Shown: positions 1 through 8,436, numbered from the stretch's first letter. The stretch: DNA of 13,083 nt from an uncultured Methylococcaceae bacterium (GCA_903873045.1 CAIQND010000157.1:1-13083); one strand, 5' to 3'. Numbers and translations: made by a program. The notes: generated by a model from the sequence alone, not told the origin.

Positions 1-96
1 AACCACCCGATCCCATCCCGAACTCGGAAGTGAAACCGCTTAGCGCCGATGATAGTGTGGCAGTTTGCCATGCGAAAGTAGGGAATTGCCAAGCTC
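1..96 (+). rRNA. rrf: 5S ribosomal RNA, 3' part (5' end lies outside the window)
   Basis: The sequence follows the E. coli 5S rRNA almost base for base from about its position 25 to its 3' end. Conserved blocks include CCGAACTCGGAAGTGAAACC, TAGCGCCGATGATAGTGTGG and CATGCGAAAGTAGGGAATTG. By this alignment about 24 nt of the 5' end are missing and the mature 3' end falls near position 96. It marks the 3' end of an rRNA operon, with the terminator directly behind it. No tRNA gene follows. Confidence 0.96.
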
Positions 97-103
97 TTAT
101 ATT

Positions 104-136
104 AAAACCCAAGATTTTTGTCTTGGGTTTTTTTTT
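104..136 (+). terminator. Rho-independent terminator of the rRNA operon
   Basis: A perfect 11-bp stem (AAAACCCAAGA at 104-114 pairing with TCTTGGGTTTT at 121-131) with a 6-nt loop runs straight into a T tract ending at 136. It begins 8 nt after the 5S rRNA end. This is the expected place and form for an intrinsic terminator closing an rRNA transcript. Confidence 0.93.
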
Positions 137-250
137 GCCTGTTTTTTGGGGTTAATTAATAAAAATAACACCTTGTCCTGCAGAATCTTGTGGGAATTCT
201 GCTCTGAACGGGTAAATATATTATGCTTTCCGTGCATTAGCATAAAATGG

Positions 251-620
251 CGTAGGTAACTCGCAATAAATAAGTCCTCACTTTGTAGTCCTGACGTGCT
301 TCGCAATTAAGACAGTAAAGTGCCAAGGTGGGGCGATGAAAGTATAAAATATTTTTAAATCAATCAGTTATGTGTGAATAACCCCCTGGATAAAAAAGTT
401 AACGTATTGATTTTTATAAAAATTATTTTCATGCATTAAAAATATCTTGCTTGCCTATATTTAAAGCATATTTTATGCCAAAAATATTGTTCTTGTGTTT
501 TTTTCAAGCTTTTGATATATAAATAAAAAATAATCAATGCATGGATTAAAAGTGGAATCATTTTTATAAAATACATTTTAACCACCCCAGTTAGGTGGTA
601 TTTATTGCGAGTTGCCTATG
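251..620. repeat. Distant inverted-repeat pair, possible small non-autonomous element
   Basis: The 22-mer at 251-272 and the reverse complement of 599-620 agree at 20 of 22 positions, sharing the 15-base core AACTCGCAATAAATA. The arms lie about 370 bp apart (outer ends) and enclose AT-rich DNA with no gene. Similarity stops abruptly at both edges of the arms. No clear target-site duplication is visible outside 251 or 620. This could be a MITE-like remnant or two oppositely oriented copies of one short repeat; I do not recognise the family. Confidence 0.45.
581..599. repeat. Short hairpin next to the right inverted-repeat arm
   Basis: ACCACC (581-586) and GGTGGT (594-599) form a perfect 6-bp stem around a 7-nt loop. 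It abuts the right-hand arm of the 251-620 inverted pair. No T tract follows, so it is not an obvious terminator. Confidence 0.4.
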
Positions 621-719
621 TACAGCTCAATAAATCTAAAGTCCCATGAATGGCCAGATAAATACACACAAAAATAGATCATTTATTTCATTTAAAATAT
701 AACAAATTCCAGAGCTTAA

Positions 720-748
720 ATGACAAATTAGCTTGATTATGCTAACAT
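720..748 (+). promoter_or_regulatory. Candidate sigma-70 promoter (extended -10) for gltB
   Basis: ATGACA at 720-725 (5 of 6 to the -35 consensus), a 17-bp spacer, then TAACAT at 743-748 (4 of 6 to the -10 consensus). The -10 is preceded by TG at 740-741, giving an extended -10 arrangement. Transcription would start near 755, leaving a leader of about 130 nt before the ATG at 888. A weaker alternative is TTGATT (733-738) with TTTATT (756-761). I saw no clear sigma-54 site. Confidence 0.45.
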
Positions 749-887
749 TCTACGGTTTATTAAGTGATTTTTAAATAATTTCACAGTGATTTAAGGTGTT
801 AATCGGGCGCAGATAATTCTGATGACTATTGATATAACCGACACTAAACGCTGCACATAACGACATGAAGAGAGTACGGTCTGGAAA

Positions 888-3800
888 ATGAATAAAAATT
901 CCCGAGTAGGTAATAAAAACGCTATGCTTTACAACGCTGATTTATCGCAGGATAGCTGCGGTGTGGGTTTTATCACTCACAAACAGAGTAAACAAACTCA
1001 CGATTTGCTGGTTAAATCCCATGAAGCTTTATGCACCATTCCCCATCGTGGCGGTATGAGTGCTGAAGGTATAGGCGATGGTGCAGGCGTTAATATTGAT
1101 TTATCCCTCAATTTTTTTCGTAAAATAACCGGTATCGATAGTCTCGAGCTCGGTCAATTTGGCGTTGCCAATTTCTTTTTTCCGGAAGATCACGATCATT
1201 TTGATTCGGCAGCCAATGAGCTGATTGAACGGCACTTTAAAGATTTTAATTTACCGATTATTCTGTGGCGCACTATCCCAGTTGATTTGGATGTTATTAA
1301 TGCCGCCTCGGTAAAGGCTCAATTGCCGATAAAACAGTGTGTATTTGGTCGTCCGGATAATTTAAAAGACGCGTCGCATAAAGACTTTGAAAAGCATATT
1401 CAGGCTGCTTTACTGGATATTGAGGTGGAAGGCTTTAGCCGTGTTGAATTGACTGGTTTTTACCCGTTATCCATGAGCTCACGCACCCAGGTTTACAAAG
1501 GTCGCTTAAATTCGTTTGAAGTTATTCCTTATTTTAAGGACTTGTACGATACCGATCACGAAATCTCTACGCTGTTTTTTCATACCCGCTTTTCTACCAA
1601 TACCGCACCCGCCACCATGATGGCTCAGCCCTTTCGGTATATGGCGCACAATGGTGAGTTAAATACGGACAAGAAAAATCGTTTAAGTGAAAGTGCGATT
1701 GCCAGGCAGCATAACAAGCATCTTATTTTTCCTCAAGGCCAATCAGATTCCGGACGGTTGGATCAAACGCTGACCCGTCGCATTAACGAAGATGATATGG
1801 ATATTGTCACTGCCGTTTTGGCAATGATGCCACCCGCGTGGGAAAACGACACTACCTTGTCACCCGCTGTTCGTGCGATGCTGGAATATTTCAGTTTGTA
1901 TGAAGAAAAAAATGACGGCCCGGCAGCCTTGATTTTTAATGATGGTATTCGGGTTGGTGCGCGTTTGGATCGCTTGGGTTTGCGGCCTTTGCGTTCAGTA
2001 GAAACCCATGAATATTTGGCGGTAATGTCAGAAGCCGGTCAAATTGATTTTCCACCTAAAGACATTTTGAAGCGCGGTCGTATTGAAGCGGGCGGTATGC
2101 TGTATTTTGATCACAGCACCAGCGAAACTTACAATAATCATCAAGTGATGGATCGTCTGGCGAGTGAGCAGGATTATCAGGCTTTACTGGCGCAACGCTG
2201 TATTCATTTGACTGAATTGCCGCTGGTGGACTTGGCTGAAATCATTAACGAACACACATTTAATGTAGATCAGCAACATACGGCGTATTCACTTAATCAG
2301 GAAAGTTTCAGATTTCTGCTTGATCCGATGTTGGCAACCGGCGCGGAAAAAGTATCGGCCATGGGTTACGGTTTGGCACCCAATGCCCTGTCCAGTGCAG
2401 AAGGCGGCATGTCGCGCTACTTTAGCCAGCGATTTGCACAAGTAACCAATCCGCCGCTCGATTCAATTCGGGAAAGTGACGGCATGACCTTGCGTGTGGC
2501 GCTGGGGGCAAAACCTACTTTTTCGGATGAATTAAGCAAGCAATTGGTCATTGATACGCCTATTTTACAGCGGACGCATCTGGAACAAATTCGCAGACAA
2601 TCCACTGTCAGTACCGTTACGCTGCCTATGGTTTACCAGCCTGATTTCAATGATGCCAAGCATAATGAAAATCTTCTGGAAGCCGCTTTATTAAAGGTTT
2701 GCGAGCAGGTTGAACAAGCCGCTAAAAATAACGTCGGCATTATTATTTTAAGCGACATTGCTATCAGTCCGGAGCTTGCGGCTATTCCGGCCTTATTAAT
2801 GGTTGCAGCGGCTAATCAGCATTTGGTTAAGCAAGGCTTGCGTTTTAATTCGTCCTTAATTGCTGAAACCGGACAAGCGGCCAGTCCGCATGATATTGCC
2901 ACCCTGTTGGGTTTTGGTTGTTCAGCCATTTGCCCTATTAGTGTCTATAATCGTGTTATCAGTCATTATCCCGTAGCAGAGCAGCAAAAAGTTCTCGATA
3001 AATTCCAAAAAGGTGCCGAGAAATCACTGATGAAAACCATGGGTAAGTTTGGTTTGTGTACAGTGGAAAGTTATATCGGCGGTGAGTTTTTTGAATCCAA
3101 TTATCTGGATACAGATGAGTCCAGGTTAAGCCCGTATTTCCCTAATATTCACGCCTCGGTCGGCGGTGTGCGTTATGCCGATATTGCAGCCAGTGTCACT
3201 GAATGGCATCAAAAAGCCCTTGCGGTTCGTGAAGAAAAAGACATCCCGTTCTTGGGATTATTCAAAGAACGCCAGGATGGTGCAGGCCATTCTTATGGCA
3301 ATACGGCGGTCAGAGAATATATCAACATGACCGATGAGGCGATTTTATATATTCCTCAGGATAAGTCGCCCGTAGCCAGCGATACCGCTTATATTGACAC
3401 CGGTTACGAAAAACGCACGCCGGAACAAATTGACAGTTTTGGTATTACTCCGGCTTATCGTAGTTTTGCAAAAAATTTGTATCTTGAGCGTGATTCAAGA
3501 CCTGCCTCCTTGCGGGATATTATGGCTTTTCCGGCAGATGTTGGCGCGGCAATTTCTACCGCCGATTTTGACCGTATCCTGGGAAAACAAAATTTACGCG
3601 GTAACATTAACTATTTAATTCGTGGTTTAAGCGTTGCGAAAACACCGGATGATGCTTACCGGATTGGTTTGACAGAGAACGCTTCTGCACAGCGTTTGGA
3701 ACAGTTGGCGGAACACTTTAAAAAGCGTTTTTCCGACACAGAATTTACTATTACAGCGGCAGAAGATAGCTTTGTCATAAAAGTTTCTGATACCGATAGT

Positions 3801-6371
3801 CTGTTGGCAAACTATTTAAACACCATAAAAGCGACTCGTAATCCGATTGCTTTAAGTGATGTTCAGCCAGCGCATGAAATCACGGCAATGCTTGCGTCAG
3901 GTGCCATGAGTCATGGAGCTTTGCTGGCCGAAGCCCATGAAGCGGTTGCCGAAGGCATTAATATAGTAGGCGCTTTAAGTAACTCCGGTGAAGGCGGCGA
4001 ACATTCCAGTCGTTTTAACACCTTACGCTCTTGTAATATCAAGCAATTTGCTTCAGGACGTTTTGGCGTTTGGGCCGGTTATCTGGCTGATCCTAATATT
4101 AGAGAAATTGAAATAAAAATAGCGCAGGGCGCAAAACCGGGCGAAGGGGGTCAATTACCGGCGACTAAAGTCTCTGTTGAAATTGCCGCTTTACGTGGTG
4201 GCACTCCCCGCGTTGAGTTGGTGAGTCCACCGCCCCATCATGATACCTACTCGATTGAAGATTTAGGGCAATTAATCCATGATGCCAAAGCCGCGCGTGT
4301 AAAGGTCGGCGTTAAGCTGGTGTCTTCTGAAGGTATCGGCACCATTGCGGTGGGTGTTGCCAAAGCGGGTGCGGATGTTATCAACGTTGCCGGAAATACC
4401 GGCGGTACCGGTGCGGCGGCGGTTACCAGTCTAAAAAATAGTGGCCGTTCACCCGAAATTGGTATTGCTGAAGTCCATCAGGCCTTGGCTGTCAATGGCT
4501 TGCGCGATAAAGTAATCGTACGTGGTAGTGGCGCTCATCAAAGTGGACTCGATGTGGTTAAGTCCGCTATTTTAGGTGCGGATTCGTTTGAATTTGGTAC
4601 AACGGTGCTGATGATGTTGCGTTGCGTGATGGCGAAAAACTGCAATATTAAATGTCCGGCCGGGTTAACCACCGAACATGAAGAGTTTAAAGGCGACTCG
4701 CGGGTATTAGCGCAGTATTTTATGAATCTGGCGCACGAAGTTCGGGAAATACTGGCCGTGTTAGGTTATAAAAGTTTGCAGGGGATTCGTGGTAAAACTG
4801 ATTTGCTGCATTTAATTGACCACCCCTCCATGGTCGGTCAACTAGATTTAACCAAAATGCTGGCTAAAGTCGAGGTCATTGTGGTACCAAAACCTGTTTA
4901 TCTGGAAGCCAGTTTTATGGTTGATGATAAAATTATTGAACAGGTAAAAGCGATGCTGATAGATGGCAAACAATCACAGGTTATCATTGAAGGTAATGCC
5001 TTTAAGTTGAATAATTGCAATAAAACTGTTGGAGGACAGGCGGCGATTGATATTGAGCGGATGCTGGCCTACGAATTGACTGAACAGCAAGTTGCCGACT
5101 CTAAAATCATTTATACTCATGACCAGGGGCGCCGTTATCTGGCACCCGACAGTGTCGTTATACGTACTCATGGATCGGCGGGGCAAAGCTATGCGGCATT
5201 TTTAAATGACGGGATGCGTATGGAACATCGGGGTACTTGTAATGATGGCGTGGGCAAGTCTGCTTGTGGCGGAACTTTAGTGGTTGAATCGCCTGGTGGT
5301 GGTATTAAAACCCCCGGCAATAACGTATTGATTGGTAACTTCGCCCTGTTTGGCGCTACCGGAGGTAAAGTATTTATTAATGGTGAAGCCGGTGACCGTT
5401 TTGCTGTCAGAAACTCGGGTGCAATGGCAGTCGTTGAAGGTGTTGGAGATTTTGCTTGCGAATACATGACCAACGGTGCGATTTTAAACATCGGCGGTTT
5501 TGGTAAAGGTTTCTGTAACGGTATGTCCGGTGGTAATGCTTACCAATATGATCCTGAAAATTTACTGGAAAATTTGTATGACAAGTCGTCTGTTTCTTTG
5601 CATACTCTGACCGAAGATACTGACGCGGCGCGTGCGCATGAGCAGTTTATTCTGGCGATGCTTGAGCAACATGTGGATTATGCGAAATCCAGTAAGGCTC
5701 AAAATTTAATCAATAACTGGGAGTACGAGCGCCAGCATTTTAAATTTGCCATGCCTTTATGGCTTTATAAAACGCAAACCACGCAATTTTTGCAACAATC
5801 GATGGATCGTAAAGAAATGATCGAAGAATTGTCGCAAGCATTGGCGCAACAGCAAATTGAGCAGGTTAAAGTGGCCTACCAATCGTCACAACCATTGTTT
5901 GGTGGCGCGATACCCAGTCATGGCACCCCCGAAAAAGCATTAATATTTAAATTGGTTAATAGTTTTGCAGTACTTGAAAAAGCCCAACAATGTGCTAAAG
6001 ATTTGCTTAAACATTTACCTGAAGCACTTCGTTCGCAAAGTCAAATAGAGCAAGCGGCGCGTAAACTGATTATTGAGCGTCCCCGTAAATTGCAGGAAGC
6101 GCTGGTTAAAAGTACGCGCGAAGCTTACAGCAATTACAGTGATGACCAACTGGCCTGTTTGATGGCGAGCAAACGTCTTAATGATTATAAAGCAGCATTA
6201 ATCAACCGGTCGGTGCAAAGTATTTATTCCATTGGATCTAGCGCCTGGATTATTGAACAGGACAGCATCAATAAACAGGCGTTGTTGGGTATTCCGTGTA
6301 TTGAAGAATATTTAGCCGGACTCGTAGGGTTGGGCATTGTTCAGGGTATGTTGAACGAAGAAATGGCTTGA
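888..6371 (+). CDS. gltB: Glutamate synthase large subunit, long variant
   Basis: GltB-type enzymes form glutamate from 2-oxoglutarate and glutamine-derived ammonia in the cytoplasm. Cys24 (in DSCGVGF) fits the N-terminal nucleophile of the class II amidotransferase exposed by removal of a 23-residue propeptide. HTRFSTNT (from 232) and HNGELNT (254-260) are further amidotransferase motifs. The central domain follows (PPLDSIRE from 522). The FMN domain spans about 985-1270 with SNSGEGGE (1031-1038), AQGAKPGEGGQLP and SPPPHHD. Cluster cysteines are 1246, 1252 and 1256. The GXGXG domain lies near 1420-1550. At 1827 aa it far exceeds the usual ~1500: about 100 extra residues lie at 882-984 and roughly 185 after ~1640. 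The start at 888 has only weak SD-like purines (GAAGAGAG, 867-874); Met13 at 924 is an alternative. No gltD is adjacent; a diflavin reductase follows after 61 nt. Family certain; electron donor unknown. Confidence 0.93.
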   Translation: MNKNSRVGNKNAMLYNADLSQDSCGVGFITHKQSKQTHDLLVKSHEALCTIPHRGGMSAEGIGDGAGVNIDLSLNFFRKITGIDSLELGQFGVANFFFPEDHDHFDSAANELIERHFKDFNLPIILWRTIPVDLDVINAASVKAQLPIKQCVFGRPDNLKDASHKDFEKHIQAALLDIEVEGFSRVELTGFYPLSMSSRTQVYKGRLNSFEVIPYFKDLYDTDHEISTLFFHTRFSTNTAPATMMAQPFRYMAHNGELNTDKKNRLSESAIARQHNKHLIFPQGQSDSGRLDQTLTRRINEDDMDIVTAVLAMMPPAWENDTTLSPAVRAMLEYFSLYEEKNDGPAALIFNDGIRVGARLDRLGLRPLRSVETHEYLAVMSEAGQIDFPPKDILKRGRIEAGGMLYFDHSTSETYNNHQVMDRLASEQDYQALLAQRCIHLTELPLVDLAEIINEHTFNVDQQHTAYSLNQESFRFLLDPMLATGAEKVSAMGYGLAPNALSSAEGGMSRYFSQRFAQVTNPPLDSIRESDGMTLRVALGAKPTFSDELSKQLVIDTPILQRTHLEQIRRQSTVSTVTLPMVYQPDFNDAKHNENLLEAALLKVCEQVEQAAKNNVGIIILSDIAISPELAAIPALLMVAAANQHLVKQGLRFNSSLIAETGQAASPHDIATLLGFGCSAICPISVYNRVISHYPVAEQQKVLDKFQKGAEKSLMKTMGKFGLCTVESYIGGEFFESNYLDTDESRLSPYFPNIHASVGGVRYADIAASVTEWHQKALAVREEKDIPFLGLFKERQDGAGHSYGNTAVREYINMTDEAILYIPQDKSPVASDTAYIDTGYEKRTPEQIDSFGITPAYRSFAKNLYLERDSRPASLRDIMAFPADVGAAISTADFDRILGKQNLRGNINYLIRGLSVAKTPDDAYRIGLTENASAQRLEQLAEHFKKRFSDTEFTITAAEDSFVIKVSDTDSLLANYLNTIKATRNPIALSDVQPAHEITAMLASGAMSHGALLAEAHEAVAEGINIVGALSNSGEGGEHSSRFNTLRSCNIKQFASGRFGVWAGYLADPNIREIEIKIAQGAKPGEGGQLPATKVSVEIAALRGGTPRVELVSPPPHHDTYSIEDLGQLIHDAKAARVKVGVKLVSSEGIGTIAVGVAKAGADVINVAGNTGGTGAAAVTSLKNSGRSPEIGIAEVHQALAVNGLRDKVIVRGSGAHQSGLDVVKSAILGADSFEFGTTVLMMLRCVMAKNCNIKCPAGLTTEHEEFKGDSRVLAQYFMNLAHEVREILAVLGYKSLQGIRGKTDLLHLIDHPSMVGQLDLTKMLAKVEVIVVPKPVYLEASFMVDDKIIEQVKAMLIDGKQSQVIIEGNAFKLNNCNKTVGGQAAIDIERMLAYELTEQQVADSKIIYTHDQGRRYLAPDSVVIRTHGSAGQSYAAFLNDGMRMEHRGTCNDGVGKSACGGTLVVESPGGGIKTPGNNVLIGNFALFGATGGKVFINGEAGDRFAVRNSGAMAVVEGVGDFACEYMTNGAILNIGGFGKGFCNGMSGGNAYQYDPENLLENLYDKSSVSLHTLTEDTDAARAHEQFILAMLEQHVDYAKSSKAQNLINNWEYERQHFKFAMPLWLYKTQTTQFLQQSMDRKEMIEELSQALAQQQIEQVKVAYQSSQPLFGGAIPSHGTPEKALIFKLVNSFAVLEKAQQCAKDLLKHLPEALRSQSQIEQAARKLIIERPRKLQEALVKSTREAYSNYSDDQLACLMASKRLNDYKAALINRSVQSIYSIGSSAWIIEQDSINKQALLGIPCIEEYLAGLVGLGIVQGMLNEEMA

Positions 6372-6432
6372 TATTCGCCGGATTGAACGCTTTACAAAAT
6401 ACCCTTTAATACTTGAATTGTTAATAACTTAA

Positions 6433-8172
6433 ATGAAATCACCTCAACTACCACTAGATGCACCCTACAATGAAAACCAACGCGCCTGGTTAAGCGGTTT
6501 TTTTGCCGGAATGCACACGCATCTGGTTCAAAGCGCTGGCCAAGTGACTCAAACGGATAGCCGACTTATTACCATACTGTATGGTAGTCAAACGGGTACA
6601 GCCGAATCGGTTGCCAATGATGCCGCAGTTGTTGCTAAAACTTACGGCTTGAAGCCTCTGGTAAAAAGCATGGATGAAATTGAAGCGGATGCATTGTCTT
6701 CGATAGATTATTTGCTGATTATTACCAGCACCTACGGTGAGGGCGAAATGCCGGATAATGCGCAAATGCTATGGGATGGCATTTGTGCAGAGACGATGCC
6801 CCGACTTGAAGGTATGCAGTTTTCAGTATTGGCTTTGGGAGACACCAGTTATGATTTATTCTGTCAAGCTGGTATAGACTGGGATAATAAACTGGTTGAT
6901 CTGGGTGCTACACGCGTTTATGACCGTACCGATTGCGATGTCGATTTCGAAGAACCGGCAGAGCGTTGGATGACGGCAGTTATTCCATACTTGGCAGGCG
7001 GCGTTACTACGATAATCGTTGAAACTGATACATCTACTACCGGCAAACCGGAATATCACCGGAAAAACCCGTTTCCCGCTAAGCTGCTGGTTAATCGTTT
7101 ATTAACGGATGCCTCATCGTCTAAAGAAACGCGTCATTATGAAATTTCAATTGCGGGTTCAGGATTAACTTACGAAGCGGGTGATGCCTTATGCGTTGTG
7201 CCAGTTAACTGTTCTGAACTGGTTGCCGACATCATTAAAGCGATTGGTTGCACGGGCGATGAAGACGAACCCGTCAATGGCGAATTAATGCCCTTACAGC
7301 TTGCATTACGTGAGCATTTTGAGATCAAGGCACCCAGTAAAGAATTGCTTGAAGAGATTGCCACGCGCTCCGGTGATCAGGAGCTTAACGGTATTATTGA
7401 AGCGGGCGATAAAGAAAAGCTGGCTAACTATTTATGGGGACGCGATACGCTGGATTTATTGTTGCAATTTCCGATTTGTGAATTTACGGCCGCAGAATTT
7501 ATAGCCTTGTTAAAACCCTTGCAACATCGGGCCTATTCGATTTCTTCCAGTGGTAAACAGTATCCGGATGCCGTGCATTTAACGGTTGCCAGCGTGCGTT
7601 ACGAAAGTCATGGCCGACCCCATAAAGGCGTTTGCTCAACATTTCTGGCTGATTTGATTAATGATGAAACCAAGGTACGGTGCTTCTTTACCGCCAATAA
7701 GGTTTTTAGGGTGCCCGAAGATAACAGCCTGCCTATGATTATGGTCGGTCCAGGCACCGGTATTGCACCCTTCCTCGCCTTTTTGCAGGAGCGCCAATGC
7801 CGGAAAGCGTGCGGCAAAAACTGGTTATTTTTTGGTGACCGCAATGCTGCCACTGATTATATCTATCGTGATGAATTGGAAAGTTTTCAGGAAAGCGGTT
7901 TGCTGACACGTTTGGATTTAGCGTTCTCCAGAGATCAGGATGCCAAAATTTATGTACAAGACAGAATGCTTGAACAAGGCGCTGAATTGTTTTTGTGGTT
8001 AGAGCAGGGCGGTTATTTCTTCGTTTGTGGCGATGCTTACCGAATGGCAAAAGATGTTGATCAGGCATTACATGCAGTTATCGCCAAGCACGGAAAATTT
8101 TCGGAACAGCAAGCCGTTGATTACGTTAATCAACTGAAAAAAGACAAACGTTACGTTAGGGATGTTTATTAG
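6433..8172 (+). CDS. CysJ-like NADPH diflavin reductase (FMN/FAD)
   Basis: A 579-aa soluble reductase with the architecture of the sulfite reductase flavoprotein CysJ: NADPH to FAD to FMN to an acceptor protein. A flavodoxin-like FMN domain covers about 45-185, with phosphate loop GSQTGTAE (51-58), TSTYGEGEMP and LGDTSYDLFC. The FAD domain has RAYSISS (366-372) and GVCSTFLAD. The NADPH domain has GPGTGIAPF (439-447), FFGDRN (466-471) and a CGDA block; the C terminus RYVRDVY is typical. The N-terminal segment with RAWLSGFFAG (17-26) occurs in many bacterial CysJ-type proteins. No signal peptide or membrane segment is seen. It lies 61 nt after gltB on the same strand with no terminator between, so co-transcription is likely. 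No sulfite reductase hemoprotein gene (cysI) is in the window, so the acceptor may instead be the upstream glutamate synthase. That is an inference; sulfite, nitrite or another acceptor is possible. The start at 6433 lacks a good Shine-Dalgarno sequence. Confidence 0.88.
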   Translation: MKSPQLPLDAPYNENQRAWLSGFFAGMHTHLVQSAGQVTQTDSRLITILYGSQTGTAESVANDAAVVAKTYGLKPLVKSMDEIEADALSSIDYLLIITSTYGEGEMPDNAQMLWDGICAETMPRLEGMQFSVLALGDTSYDLFCQAGIDWDNKLVDLGATRVYDRTDCDVDFEEPAERWMTAVIPYLAGGVTTIIVETDTSTTGKPEYHRKNPFPAKLLVNRLLTDASSSKETRHYEISIAGSGLTYEAGDALCVVPVNCSELVADIIKAIGCTGDEDEPVNGELMPLQLALREHFEIKAPSKELLEEIATRSGDQELNGIIEAGDKEKLANYLWGRDTLDLLLQFPICEFTAAEFIALLKPLQHRAYSISSSGKQYPDAVHLTVASVRYESHGRPHKGVCSTFLADLINDETKVRCFFTANKVFRVPEDNSLPMIMVGPGTGIAPFLAFLQERQCRKACGKNWLFFGDRNAATDYIYRDELESFQESGLLTRLDLAFSRDQDAKIYVQDRMLEQGAELFLWLEQGGYFFVCGDAYRMAKDVDQALHAVIAKHGKFSEQQAVDYVNQLKKDKRYVRDVY

Positions 8173-8436
8173 GTCATTGTTCGCTGTGAGTTATAAAATC
8201 ATATAATAAATACGGAAAAATACACTTTAAAATCGGGAGCAGGTTTACAATTAAATGCCACGGAAAAACAATGGAAGGGTCATGCAATCAAGCAAATCAG
8301 AAGTTTGCCGCTTGTTCTTATAGGGTAATGTAATTTTGCAAGGCCCCTATTTTTTTATGACTCCTATTTTTTGTTTGACCCCGATTTTTCAGGTTGCCAA
8401 GCCGGGCTATTTGTTATTTTTTTAAGGCGCAAATAA
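8173..8436. other. Intergenic region with T-rich repeated motif
   Basis: No gene is supported in this 264-nt gap. The second half holds three similar units, cytosines followed by a T run: CCCCTATTTTTTT (8344-8356), CTCCTATTTTTT (8361-8372) and CCCCGATTTTT (8379-8389), spaced about 17-18 nt apart. They follow GTAATGTAATTTTGCAAG (8324-8341). From memory, similar GACCCC(T/G)ATTTTT strings are scattered in proteobacterial intergenic regions, often near REP-associated elements, but I could not check. A TATAAT at 8202-8207 has only a poor -35 (TTGTTC, 19-bp spacer). I see no clear terminator for the upstream operon. Confidence 0.4.

Larger units (their letters stand above)
137..719. other. AT-rich intergenic stretch without a convincing gene
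   Basis: This stretch between the rRNA terminator and the gltB promoter holds only short ORFs with no protein-like features. It contains a 7-bp inverted repeat (GCAGAAT at 180-186, ATTCTGC at 196-202), the long-distance inverted pair at 251-272/599-620, and a hairpin at 581-599. The rest is mainly A/T runs. I see no tRNA, riboswitch or CRISPR signature here. Confidence 0.6.

Noticed and set aside
888..6371. The extra length of GltB as a frameshift or fusion artefact
   Set aside because: The frame is open throughout, and motifs appear in the expected order from the N-terminal nucleophile to the GXGXG domain. The extra segments have normal codon and amino acid character.
7739..8068. A 109-aa minus-strand ORF within the diflavin reductase gene
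   Set aside because: It lies entirely inside the strongly conserved NADPH-domain coding sequence on the other strand and shows no protein family features.
8350..8424. Tiny plus-strand ORF starting MTPIF with a repeated TPIF
   Set aside because: It arises from the periodic T-rich motif, has no ribosome binding site and ends in poly-Phe from a T run. It is not credible as a gene.
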